A stretch of DNA of 6,307 bases from Neisseriaceae bacterium (lineage in GTDB: Bacteria > Pseudomonadota > Gammaproteobacteria > Burkholderiales > Neisseriaceae). Shown here one piece after another: positions 1 to 6,307 of this stretch. Every line of letters starts with the position of its first letter. Position 1 is the stretch's first letter. The stretch lies in contig JASLBZ010000055.1 in the NCBI GenBank assembly GCA_030146285.1, positions 1 to 6,307 of the forward strand, in the 5' to 3' direction. The notes beneath the pieces were generated by a model. That model was not told the DNA's origin, did not search any database, and saw only the letters and a list, made by a program, of their open reading frames with translations. The position numbers were made by a program, and so were the translations under genes.

Positions 1-17
1 TCTTTGTTATTAACAGT

Positions 18-23
18 GGGAGG
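18..23 (+). promoter_or_regulatory. Ribosome binding site of rplJ
   Basis: GGGAGG is a near-ideal Shine-Dalgarno sequence, six bases upstream of the TTG at 30. It decides the start of rplJ, because the first in-frame ATG (141) lies 37 codons downstream and would remove the conserved N-terminus. The sequence upstream (1-17) is the end of the operon leader. In many proteobacteria this leader binds L10-L12 for autogenous control, but too little of it is visible here to identify that structure. Confidence 0.85.
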
Positions 24-29
24 TAGACC

Positions 30-530
30 TTGAGTCTCAATATTGAAGCCAAAAAGGCAACGGTTGCGGAAATTAGCGAAGCTATTTCAAATGCGCAAAC
101 ACTAGTTGTTGCTGAATACCGTGGTATCAGTGTTGGTAGCATGACTGCTCTACGTGCCAATGCTCGTAAAGAAGGCGTTTATTTACGCGTTCTTAAAAAT
201 ACGATGGCTCGTCGTGCTGTTGAAGGAACTCCATTTGCAGACTTGGCTAACCATATGGTTGGACCATTGGTTTATGCTGCATCTGAAGATCCTGTTGCTG
301 CTGCAAAAGTACTGCATCAATTTGCAAAAAAAGATGAAAAAATTGTTATTACTGCCGGTTCTTATAACGGTGAAGTAATGGACGCTACAAAAGTGGCAGC
401 CTTGGCATCTATTCCAAGTCGCGACGAATTGTTGTCTAAATTACTTTACGTTATGCAAGCACCTGTGGCTGGTTTCGCTCGTGGTTTGGCTGCATTGTCA
501 GCGAAAAAATCAGAAGAAGCTGCAGCGTAA
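30..530 (+). CDS. rplJ: 50S ribosomal protein L10
   Basis: L10 (uL10) anchors the L7/L12 stalk to 23S rRNA at the base of the large subunit. In E. coli, L10 with bound L12 also represses translation of its own operon. The 166-residue length is normal for the family. The N-terminal rRNA-binding domain is recognisable by VVAEYRGI (26-33), the basic run GVYLRVLKNTMARRAV (49-64) and MVGPL (76-80). The C-terminal helix that carries L12 dimers is RDELLSKLLYVMQAPVAGFA (131-150), followed by an Ala/Lys/Glu tail. The start is TTG, supported by the strong ribosome binding site and by the family-typical opening MSLNIEAKK. The wording is closest to Neisseria-type L10 as remembered, not searched. rplL follows after 57 bases, and the two are expected to be cotranscribed. 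The operon promoter is outside the window. Confidence 0.97.
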   Translation: MSLNIEAKKATVAEISEAISNAQTLVVAEYRGISVGSMTALRANARKEGVYLRVLKNTMARRAVEGTPFADLANHMVGPLVYAASEDPVAAAKVLHQFAKKDEKIVITAGSYNGEVMDATKVAALASIPSRDELLSKLLYVMQAPVAGFARGLAALSAKKSEEAAA

Positions 531-572
531 CAACATCTTTTCGATTTAAATACAAATTTATATTCAAATATT

Positions 573-578
573 TAGGAG
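573..578 (+). promoter_or_regulatory. Ribosome binding site of rplL
   Basis: TAGGAG lies nine bases before the rplL ATG. The rest of the spacer (531-572) is strongly AT-rich with no stable hairpin that I can see. An accessible, unstructured site suits a gene that must make about four copies of L7/L12 per L10. Confidence 0.8.
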
Positions 579-587
579 TTTAATAGC

Positions 588-956
588 ATGGCTATTACTA
601 AAGAAGACATTTTAGAAGCAGTTGGTAACTTGACTGTAATGGAACTAAACGAGCTAGTTGAAGCTTTCGAAGAAAAATTCGGCGTTTCTGCTGCTGCTGT
701 TGCTGTTGCTGGTGGCGCTGCTGCTGGTGCTGCTGCTGAAGAAAAAACTGAATTCGACGTTGTTTTGACTGCTGCTGGCGATCAAAAAGTTGGCGTGATT
801 AAAGTTGTTCGTGCTATCACTGGCTTGGGCTTGAAAGAAGCTAAAGACATGGTTGACGGCGCACCTAAAGCAATTAAAGAAGGCGTTTCTAAAGCAGAAG
901 CTGACGATATCGTTAAGCAACTAGAAGAAGCTGGCGCTAAAGTAGAAGTTAAATAA
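588..956 (+). CDS. rplL: 50S ribosomal protein L7/L12
   Basis: L7/L12 (bL12) is the multicopy stalk protein. Its C-terminal domain recruits and stimulates the GTPase factors EF-Tu, EF-G, IF2 and RF3. The 122 residues match the usual length (E. coli about 120). The N-terminal dimerisation and L10-binding region is residues 1-33 (MAITKEDILEAVGNLTVMEL to EEKFGV). The flexible hinge is the Ala/Gly run at about 34-50. The C-terminal domain (53-122) contains the factor-binding helix KVGVIKVVRAITGLGLKEAK (67-86). K67, V68, I71, K72, R75 and K86 match E. coli K65, V66, I69, K70, R73 and K84 with an offset of two. The protein ends in the classic EEAGAKVEVK. An ATG start with a well-spaced AGGAG supports the call. 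Part of a hairpin overlaps the stop codon, and an attenuator-like hairpin follows 18 bases later. Confidence 0.98.
   Translation: MAITKEDILEAVGNLTVMELNELVEAFEEKFGVSAAAVAVAGGAAAGAAAEEKTEFDVVLTAAGDQKVGVIKVVRAITGLGLKEAKDMVDGAPKAIKEGVSKAEADDIVKQLEEAGAKVEVK
690..737 (+). repeat. GCT-rich low-complexity tract encoding the L12 hinge
   Basis: Sixteen codons (residues 35-50) encode a run of alanine, valine and glycine. All eleven alanines use GCT, giving runs of three and four consecutive GCTGCT-type units. The peptide is the normal Ala/Gly hinge of L7/L12, so the repeat comes from composition plus strong codon preference in a highly expressed gene. Such tracts can change length by slippage in steps of three bases, which the hinge would tolerate. 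Confidence 0.7.
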
Positions 957-966
957 TTTTAACTTT
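945..966 (+). other. AT-rich inverted repeat spanning the rplL stop codon
   Basis: AAGTTAAA (946-953) and TTTAACTT (958-965) are perfect inverted copies around a 4-base loop TAAT that contains the TAA stop codon. G945 and T966 could add a wobble pair. The stem has little GC, so it is weak and would be melted by terminating ribosomes. It sits eight bases ahead of the GC-rich hairpin. Chance occurrence in AT-rich DNA is possible. Confidence 0.35.
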
Positions 967-974
967 GTCTTATC

Positions 975-1015
975 AGGCTGGTGGCTTAAGGGCCGCCGGC
1001 CTTATTGTGCTTTGT
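975..1015 (+). terminator. Attenuator-like hairpin between rplL and rpoB
   Basis: GGCTGGTGGC (976-985) pairs with GCCGCCGGCC (992-1001), with eight Watson-Crick and two G-U pairs, and A975-T1002 extends the stem to 11 pairs. The loop is TTAAGG. The tail TTATTGTGCTTTGTG is U-rich but interrupted by G, C and A, as expected of a partial rather than complete terminator. The same gap in E. coli holds an attenuator that lets only a fraction of transcripts reach rpoBC. I infer the same role here because rpoB has no clear promoter of its own in the gap. An alternative is an RNA-processing or stability stem. Confidence 0.7.
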
Positions 1016-1080
1016 GCCCTAGACGATTACTCATAGGCATTTAAAAATAATCCAGTGTTTATGATTAATAGCCTGCCAAA

Positions 1081-1103
1081 TCCTCCCTTTCCTTGGAGAC
1101 TCC
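1081..1103 (+). promoter_or_regulatory. rpoB ribosome binding site with flanking anti-SD tracts
   Basis: GGAG at 1095-1098 lies nine bases before the rpoB ATG at 1108 and is the obvious ribosome binding site. It is preceded by a 14-base all-pyrimidine run (1081-1094) containing CTCC (1083-1086) and followed by another CTCC (1100-1103). The upstream CTCC could pair with GGAG and mask it, since the intervening loop is eight bases. The downstream copy is too close to fold on it. Masking is inference; the ribosome binding site itself is clear. Confidence 0.7.
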
Positions 1104-1107
1104 TATA

Positions 1108-4100
1108 ATGAGTTATTCTTTTACCGAAAAAAAACGAATTCGTAAAAGCTTTGCCAAACGCGACAATGTTTTGGGTGTGCCATTCTTATTGGCGACACAG
1201 CTTGATTCGTATGAAAGTTTTTTGCAAGAAGATGTGCCATTTGACCAGCGTGCTGATCAAGGTCTTCAGGCTGCCTTCAATTCTATTTTCCCAATTACAA
1301 GTCACAATGGCTACGCTCGTTTAGAGTTTGTTCATTATGTATTGGGTGAGGCGCCTTTTGATATTCAAGAATGTCAAATGCGAGGCATTACTTTCGCATC
1401 GCCATTGCGCGCGCGCATTCGTCTTGTCATCTTAGATAAAGAGTCTTCTAAGCCCGTTGTTAAAGAAGTGCGTGAGAATGAAGTATACATGGGTGAAATC
1501 CCATTGATGACGCCAAGTGGCTCTTTTGTGATTAACGGTACAGAGCGCGTTATCGTGTCTCAGTTGCACCGTTCTCCAGGTGTGTTCTTTGAACATGACC
1601 GTGGTAAAACACATTCATCTGGTAAATTACTGTTCTCTGCTCGCATTATTCCTTACCGTGGTTCATGGTTGGATTTAGAGTTTGACGCCAAAGATTTATT
1701 GTATTTCCGTATTGACCGTCGTCGTAAAATGCCTGTAACCATCATGTTAAAAGCATTGGGTTACACTGCTGAAGATATTCTAGACACTTTTTATGACAAA
1801 GATACTTACTTCTTGTCTGAAAATGGCATTCAAAAGCAATTAATTGTTAGTCGCTTAAAAGGTGAAACATCGAAAATCGATATCATTGACAAAGATGGTA
1901 ATGTATTGGTTTCTAAAGGCAAGCGCTTTACCGCTAAGAGTGTTCGTGACATCACGAATGCAGGTATTGAGCGTCTGGATGTTGATTTTGATGCTTTGGT
2001 TGGTCAAGTATTGGCGACTGATGTTATTAGCCCAGATACAGGCGAAGTGATTGGCAGTGCGAATGAGGAACTAACAGAAGAATTGTTGGTGAAATTCGAT
2101 TTGCACAATATTGCAAAAATTGAAACGCTTTACATCAATGAATTAAGCCAAGGTGGCTATATCTCTAACACATTGCGTGTAGATGATAGTAAAGACCAGT
2201 TGAGTGCTCGTGTTGCGATTTACCGCATGATGCGTCCTGGTGAACCACCAACCGAAGATGCTGTTGAATTGTTATTCCATCGCTTGTTCTTTAATCAAGA
2301 CAGCTATGACTTGTCACGCGTTGGTCGCATGAAGTTCAATACGCGTACATACAATCAAAAGCTAACTGAAAAAACAGGTTCTTGGTTCAAACGATTGGTA
2401 GAAGAAACGTTTGCTGGTGATGCTGAAAAAGGTGGCTTCGTTCTGATGAATGATGACATTGTTGTCACCATTGCAACTTTGGTTGAATTGCGCAACGGTA
2501 ACGGCCAAATTGACGACATCGATCACTTGGGTAACCGTCGTGTTCGTTCTGTTGGTGAGTTGGCAGAAAACCAATTCCGCTCAGGCTTATCGCGTGTAGA
2601 GCGTGCTGTTAAAGAGCGTTTGAACCAAGCTGAATCAGAAAACTTGATGCCGCATGATTTAATCAACGCAAAACCTGTTTCTGCTGCGATTAAAGAATTC
2701 TTTGGCTCTAGCCAATTAAGTCAGTTCTTGGATCAAACCAACCCATTGTCTGAAATCACGCATAAACGTCGTGTATCAGCATTAGGCCCAGGTGGTTTGA
2801 CTCGTGAGCGTGCAGGTTTTGAAGTGCGTGACGTACATCCAACGCATTATGGTCGTGTGTGTCCAATTGAAACACCAGAGGGTCCAAACATTGGTTTGAT
2901 TAACTCTTTGTCTGTTTATGCACGTACCAATGAATATGGTTTCTTAGAAACACCATACCGCCAAGTGATTGACGGTAAAGTAACAGATAAAATTGATTAT
3001 TTGTCAGCCATTGAAGAAGGTCGCTATGTGATTGCACAGGCGAATGCCAATGTTGACGAAGCCGGTTTGTTAAGCGATGAAATGGTAACGTGTCGTGAAA
3101 ATGGTGAAACCATTATTGCTACACCAGATCGCGTACAGTACATGGACGTGGCAACAGGTCAGGTTGTATCTGTAGCAGCTTCATTGATTCCGTTCCTTGA
3201 GCATGATGATGCGAACCGTGCATTGATGGGTGCAAACATGCAACGTCAAGCAGTTCCATGTTTGCGTCCTGAAAAACCATTCGTGGGTACAGGTATTGAG
3301 CGTTATGTGGCTATTGACTCGGCAACTGCAGTTATTGCTAAGCGTGGTGGTGTGGTTGAGTATGTTGATGCAGGCCGTATTGTGGTTCGTGTTCATGATG
3401 CTGAAGCCAGCGCAGGTGAAGTCGGTGTTGATATTTACAATTTGATTAAATTCACCCGTTCTAACCACAGTACCAACATTAACCAACGTCCAGTTGTACA
3501 AATTGGTGATGAATTGCAAAAAGGCGATGTGATTGCCGATGGTGCTTCAACTGACTTAGGTGAGTTGGCATTGGGTCAAAACATGACCATCGCGTTTATG
3601 CCTTGGAATGGTTACAACTTCGAGGATTCGATTCTGATCTCTGAGAATGTTGTAGCAGAAGACCGTTACACTTCAATTCACATTGAAGAATTAAACGTGG
3701 TTGCTCGTGACACCAAGTTGGGTGCAGAAGAAATCACACGCGATATCCCTAACTTGTCTGAACGCATGCAAAACCGTTTGGATGATGCTGGTATCGTTTA
3801 CATCGGTGCTGAAGTTGAGGCTGGTGATGTGTTGGTTGGTAAAGTAACCCCTAAAGGCGAAACACAATTAACACCTGAAGAAAAACTATTGCGTGCTATT
3901 TTCGGTGAGAAAGCTTCTGACGTTAAAGATACTTCATTGCGTATGCCTACCGGCATGAGCGGTACAGTGATTGATGTTCAAGTATTTACACGTGAAGGTA
4001 TTGAACGTGATAAACGTGCTCAATCGATTATTGATGAAGAATTGAAACGCCATCGCTTGGATTTGCATGACCAATTGCGCATTTTCAATGAAGACGCATT

Positions 4101-5298
4101 CAGTCGTATCGAGCGCATGATTATTGGCCAAGAAGCCAATGGTGGACCACAACGCTTGACCAAAGGCACTGTGATTACAGCAGAGTATTTGGCTGGCTTG
4201 CCAAGCAAGCAAGAGTGGTTTGACATTCGCATGACTGACGAAGCATTGGCCAAACAACTTGAGTTAATTAAATTAAGCTTGCAACAAAAACGTGAAGATT
4301 TCGATCTGATGTTTGAAATCAAGAAGAAAAAATTAACCCAAGGTGACGAGTTGCAACCTGGCGTACAAAAGATGGTGAAAGTATTTATCGCTATTAAACG
4401 TCGTTTGCAATCAGGCGATAAAATGGCCGGTCGTCACGGTAACAAGGGTGTGGTATCTCGCATTCTGCCTGTCGAAGACATGCCATACATGGCTGATGGT
4501 CGTTCAGTAGACATCGTATTGAACCCATTGGGTGTACCAAGTCGTATGAACATTGGTCAGATTTTGGAAGTGCATTTGGGTTGGGCTGCAAAAGGCATTG
4601 GTGCTCGCATTGATACCATGTTGGCAGAACACCGCGAAGCTGCTGAAATTCGCACATTCTTAGAAACCATGTACAACGGTGACTTAGGTGGCGAAGACAT
4701 GCACAAAGAAGATTTGAGCTTGTTAAGTGATTCAGACATTATTACGTTGGCGAAAAACCTGCGTAAAGGTGCGACATTTGCTTCTCCTGTGTTCGATGGT
4801 GCGAAAGAATCTGAACTAAAAGCGATGTTGGAATTTGCTTACCCTAGTGGTGATGAGCGTGTTGAAAAATTAAACTTCAACCCAACCAAAACACAAGTTA
4901 CTTTGTACGATGGTCGCTCAGGTGAAGCTTTTGATCGCCGTGTGACGGTTGGTGTAATGCATTACTTGAAACTTCATCACTTGGTGGATGAGAAGATGCA
5001 TGCTCGTTCTACGGGTCCATACAGCTTGGTAACGCAACAACCATTGGGCGGTAAAGCACAGTTCGGTGGCCAGCGTTTCGGTGAGATGGAGGTTTGGGCA
5101 CTTGAAGCTTACGGCGCAGCTTATACATTGCAAGAAATGTTAACAGTGAAGTCAGATGACGTTACTGGTCGTACAAAAATGTACGAAAGCATCGTTAAAG
5201 GTGAGCACAAGGTCGAAGCCGGTATGCCAGAATCGTTTAACGTACTGGTAAAAGAAATCCGTTCATTGGGTCTAGACATCGATTTAGAAAGTTACTAA
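1108..5298 (+). CDS. rpoB: DNA-directed RNA polymerase subunit beta
   Basis: Beta forms one side of the RNA polymerase cleft, contributes to the active site and is the target of rifampicin. The ATG at 1108 gives 1396 residues, close to Neisseria beta as I recall it and longer than the 1342 of E. coli. An in-frame TTG at 1093 would add five residues but overlaps the ribosome binding site, so it is not used. Visible landmarks are the protrusion and lobe domains in the N-terminal half, with the E. coli-type lobe insertion at about 215-345. The rifampicin region is GSSQLSQFLDQ to RRVSALG (533-560). Active-site residues E839-D840 lie in GYNFED, and K1105 and K1113 lie in GDKMAGRHGNK. A second insertion lies between about 965 and 1075. 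The C-terminal clamp region contains GGKAQFGGQRFGEMEVWALE. Rifampicin-contact residues Q539, D542, H552, R555 and S557 are all wild type. A slightly longer loop (about 1190-1205, GDLGGEDMHKED) appears relative to remembered Neisseria sequences. No frameshift or truncation is seen. Confidence 0.99.
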   Translation: MSYSFTEKKRIRKSFAKRDNVLGVPFLLATQLDSYESFLQEDVPFDQRADQGLQAAFNSIFPITSHNGYARLEFVHYVLGEAPFDIQECQMRGITFASPLRARIRLVILDKESSKPVVKEVRENEVYMGEIPLMTPSGSFVINGTERVIVSQLHRSPGVFFEHDRGKTHSSGKLLFSARIIPYRGSWLDLEFDAKDLLYFRIDRRRKMPVTIMLKALGYTAEDILDTFYDKDTYFLSENGIQKQLIVSRLKGETSKIDIIDKDGNVLVSKGKRFTAKSVRDITNAGIERLDVDFDALVGQVLATDVISPDTGEVIGSANEELTEELLVKFDLHNIAKIETLYINELSQGGYISNTLRVDDSKDQLSARVAIYRMMRPGEPPTEDAVELLFHRLFFNQDSYDLSRVGRMKFNTRTYNQKLTEKTGSWFKRLVEETFAGDAEKGGFVLMNDDIVVTIATLVELRNGNGQIDDIDHLGNRRVRSVGELAENQFRSGLSRVERAVKERLNQAESENLMPHDLINAKPVSAAIKEFFGSSQLSQFLDQTNPLSEITHKRRVSALGPGGLTRERAGFEVRDVHPTHYGRVCPIETPEGPNIGLINSLSVYARTNEYGFLETPYRQVIDGKVTDKIDYLSAIEEGRYVIAQANANVDEAGLLSDEMVTCRENGETIIATPDRVQYMDVATGQVVSVAASLIPFLEHDDANRALMGANMQRQAVPCLRPEKPFVGTGIERYVAIDSATAVIAKRGGVVEYVDAGRIVVRVHDAEASAGEVGVDIYNLIKFTRSNHSTNINQRPVVQIGDELQKGDVIADGASTDLGELALGQNMTIAFMPWNGYNFEDSILISENVVAEDRYTSIHIEELNVVARDTKLGAEEITRDIPNLSERMQNRLDDAGIVYIGAEVEAGDVLVGKVTPKGETQLTPEEKLLRAIFGEKASDVKDTSLRMPTGMSGTVIDVQVFTREGIERDKRAQSIIDEELKRHRLDLHDQLRIFNEDAFSRIERMIIGQEANGGPQRLTKGTVITAEYLAGLPSKQEWFDIRMTDEALAKQLELIKLSLQQKREDFDLMFEIKKKKLTQGDELQPGVQKMVKVFIAIKRRLQSGDKMAGRHGNKGVVSRILPVEDMPYMADGRSVDIVLNPLGVPSRMNIGQILEVHLGWAAKGIGARIDTMLAEHREAAEIRTFLETMYNGDLGGEDMHKEDLSLLSDSDIITLAKNLRKGATFASPVFDGAKESELKAMLEFAYPSGDERVEKLNFNPTKTQVTLYDGRSGEAFDRRVTVGVMHYLKLHHLVDEKMHARSTGPYSLVTQQPLGGKAQFGGQRFGEMEVWALEAYGAAYTLQEMLTVKSDDVTGRTKMYESIVKGEHKVEAGMPESFNVLVKEIRSLGLDIDLESY
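1265..1276 (-). other. Candidate DNA uptake sequence (Kingella-type 12-mer)
   Basis: The minus strand reads AGGCAGCCTGAA, an exact match to the 12-base dialect of the Neisseriaceae DNA uptake sequence described for Kingella-type species, as I recall it. It lies within codons 53-57 of rpoB (LQAAF), a peptide conserved in relatives, so codon choice alone could have produced it. It is the only exact match to a known dialect I found in the window. Uptake words are normally spread through the genome at high density, so one copy is suggestive but not proof. Confidence 0.4.
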
Positions 5299-5302
5299 TT
5301 GC

Positions 5303-5332
5303 AAAAAACCACCTTTCTGTTAGAAAGGTGGT
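5303..5332 (-). terminator. Hairpin in the rpoB-rpoC gap, terminator-like on the minus strand
   Basis: ACCACCTTTC (5308-5317) and GAAAGGTGGT (5323-5332) are perfect inverted copies, a 10-bp stem with loop TGTTA. T5318-A5322 can add an 11th pair. Six A's (5303-5308) precede it on the + strand, so the minus-strand transcript would end in a GC-containing hairpin followed by UUUUUU, the standard intrinsic terminator form. On the + strand the hairpin is followed only by CTTAATCT, a poor U-tract, so read-through into rpoC is expected. It may also act as an RNA stability or processing stem between the two coding regions. Confidence 0.55.
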
Positions 5333-5339
5333 CTTAATC

Positions 5340-5344
5340 TGGAG
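5340..5344 (+). promoter_or_regulatory. Ribosome binding site of rpoC
   Basis: TGGAG ends five bases before the rpoC ATG at 5350 and begins seven bases after the hairpin stem. A ribosome starting on rpoC would therefore sit directly against the stem. Confidence 0.8.
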
Positions 5345-5349
5345 CTCAA

Positions 5350-6307
5350 ATGAAAGCTTTATTAGATTTATTAAGTCCATCGAATGGCAATGTTGGTGAA
5401 GAAGAATTTGACGCCATCAAAATTGGTATTGCTTCGCCAGAAACAATTCGCTCTTGGTCTTATGGTGAGGTTAAAAAACCTGAAACCATTAACTACCGTA
5501 CTTTCAAGCCTGAGCGTGATGGTTTGTTCTGTGCCAAAATTTTTGGCCCAGTAAAAGACTATGAATGTTTGTGTGGTAAATACAAACGCTTAAAATTCAA
5601 AGGCGTAACTTGTGAAAAATGTGGCGTTGAAGTTACATTGTCAAAAGTTCGTCGTGAGCGCATGGGTCACATTGACTTGGCGTCTCCAATTGCGCACATC
5701 TGGTTCTTAAAATCATTACCATCTCGTTTGGGTATGGTTTTGGACATGACTTTGCGTGATATCGAACGCATTTTGTACTTTGAAGCGTTCGTTGTAACTG
5801 ATCCTGGCTTGACCTCATTGCAAGCACGTCAGTTGTTAACTGAAGAAGATTACTACGACAAATTAGATGAATTTGGCGAAGAGTTCGATGCAAAAATGGG
5901 TGCTGAAGGTGTGCGTGATTTATTGCGTAACATGGACATTCCTGCTGAGATCGCTGTTTTACGCCAAGATTTGGAATCAACTGGTTCTGAAGCCAAAATC
6001 AAGAAAATTGCAAAACGTTTAAAAGTTTTGGAAGCGTTCCACCGTTCAGGCATGAAGCTTGAGTGGATGATTATGGATGTGTTGCCAGTATTGCCACCTG
6101 ATTTGCGCCCATTGGTGCCATTGGATGGTGGTCGTTTTGCAACGTCAGATTTGAATGATTTGTATCGTCGTGTGATTAACCGTAACAACCGTTTAAAACG
6201 TTTGTTAGAGTTGCGTGCTCCCGATATTATTGTTCGCAATGAAAAACGCATGTTGCAAGAAGCGGTTGACTCATTGTTAGACAATGGTCGTCGTGGTAAA
6301 GCCATGA
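5350..6307 (+). CDS. rpoC: DNA-directed RNA polymerase subunit beta-prime, N-terminal part
   Basis: Beta-prime carries the catalytic magnesium site and the clamp of RNA polymerase. Only the first 319 codons plus one base are in the window; the reading frame is open to the edge and is cut by the window, not broken. The start MKALLDLLSP is the usual one. The N-terminal zinc-binding domain has cysteines at 73, 75, 88 and 91 (CLCGKYKR and CEKCG), matching E. coli C70, C72, C85 and C88 with an offset of three. The lid region VLPPDLRPLVPLDGGRF (247-263) and the clamp coiled coil that binds sigma (about 267-312, YRRVINRNNRLKRL onward) are intact. They include R278 and E298, equivalent to E. coli R275 and E295. 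The catalytic NADFDGD motif lies beyond the window. The gap to rpoB is 51 bases, so the two are cotranscribed, giving near-equal amounts of beta and beta-prime. Confidence 0.98.
   Translation, partial: MKALLDLLSPSNGNVGEEEFDAIKIGIASPETIRSWSYGEVKKPETINYRTFKPERDGLFCAKIFGPVKDYECLCGKYKRLKFKGVTCEKCGVEVTLSKVRRERMGHIDLASPIAHIWFLKSLPSRLGMVLDMTLRDIERILYFEAFVVTDPGLTSLQARQLLTEEDYYDKLDEFGEEFDAKMGAEGVRDLLRNMDIPAEIAVLRQDLESTGSEAKIKKIAKRLKVLEAFHRSGMKLEWMIMDVLPVLPPDLRPLVPLDGGRFATSDLNDLYRRVINRNNRLKRLLELRAPDIIVRNEKRMLQEAVDSLLDNGRRGKAM

Noticed and set aside
154..378. 74-residue plus-strand open frame inside rplJ
   Set aside because: It is out of frame within a conserved ribosomal gene, Leu-rich from frame-shifted codons, and has no ribosome binding site.
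1060..1065. TATGAT as a -10 box for a private rpoB promoter
   Set aside because: The bases 17 upstream (GGCATT) do not resemble TTGACA and there is no extended -10 TGn. Too weak to annotate.
1093..1107. Five-residue longer RpoB starting at TTG 1093
   Set aside because: The TTG overlaps the ribosome binding site GGAG that serves the ATG at 1108, and MSYSFTEKK is the family-typical N-terminus.
1104..1109. Perfect TATAAT overlapping the rpoB start codon
   Set aside because: No -35-like hexamer lies 16-18 bases upstream (the region is a pyrimidine tract), and transcription would start inside rpoB, after its start codon.
1268..1279. Simonsiella-type uptake word on the plus strand
   Set aside because: AGGCTGCCTTCA agrees only in the first nine bases with that dialect and breaks the invariant CTG core; the exact match is the minus-strand Kingella-type word.
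3181..3519. Minus-strand open frame of 112 residues opposite rpoB, and the other antisense and out-of-frame open frames within rpoB
   Set aside because: All are embedded in the conserved rpoB frame and encode low-complexity or Cys/His/Asn-rich shadows with no family resemblance.
5853..6305. 150-residue minus-strand open frame opposite rpoC
   Set aside because: It lies fully antisense to conserved beta-prime coding sequence, has no recognisable domain or ribosome binding site, and its composition is that of a shadow frame.
6302..6307. Apparent TGA at the right edge ending rpoC early
   Set aside because: The TGA at 6305-6307 is out of frame; the frame reads GCC ATG A and continues past the window.

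Overview
The window is an ordinary, highly conserved piece of bacterial core genome: the ribosomal-stalk and RNA-polymerase operon rplJ-rplL-rpoB-rpoC, all on the + strand. rplJ, rplL and rpoB are complete. rpoC enters at its start codon and runs off the right edge after 319 codons. Protein wording points to a betaproteobacterium of the order Neisseriales. L10 opens with MSLNIEAKK and carries the GSYNGEVM stretch, and RpoB opens with MSYSFTEKKRIRKSFAKR and ends in SLGLDIDLESY, all as I recall them from Neisseria-like proteins. The DNA is moderately AT-rich with A/T-ending codons favoured, so a low-GC member of the Neisseriaceae fits better than Neisseria itself. The genus cannot be fixed from this window.

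Layout: 1-29 is the tail of the rplJ leader, with a strong ribosome binding site. rplJ (30-530) starts at TTG. A 57-bp AT-rich spacer leads to rplL (588-956). The 151-bp gap between rplL and rpoB holds a GC-rich hairpin with an imperfect U-rich tail, placed like the attenuator that lowers rpoBC transcription relative to the ribosomal genes in E. coli. It is followed by a pyrimidine-rich stretch and the rpoB ribosome binding site. rpoB (1108-5298) is followed by a 51-bp gap with a perfect hairpin preceded by six A's. That hairpin reads as a good intrinsic terminator only on the opposite strand. rpoC begins at 5350.

The genes supply two linked machines. L10 and L7/L12 form the ribosomal stalk that recruits translation factors, and beta and beta-prime form the RNA polymerase active centre. 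Sharing one transcript couples ribosome and polymerase production, while the hairpins and ribosome binding sites let the two halves be expressed at different levels.

No mobile element, CRISPR array, RNA gene, foreign gene or undescribed system is visible. The points worth a second look are small: the antisense-oriented terminator between rpoB and rpoC, an exact match to a Kingella-type DNA uptake word inside rpoB, the rplL-rpoB attenuator, and possible self-pairing around the rpoB ribosome binding site.
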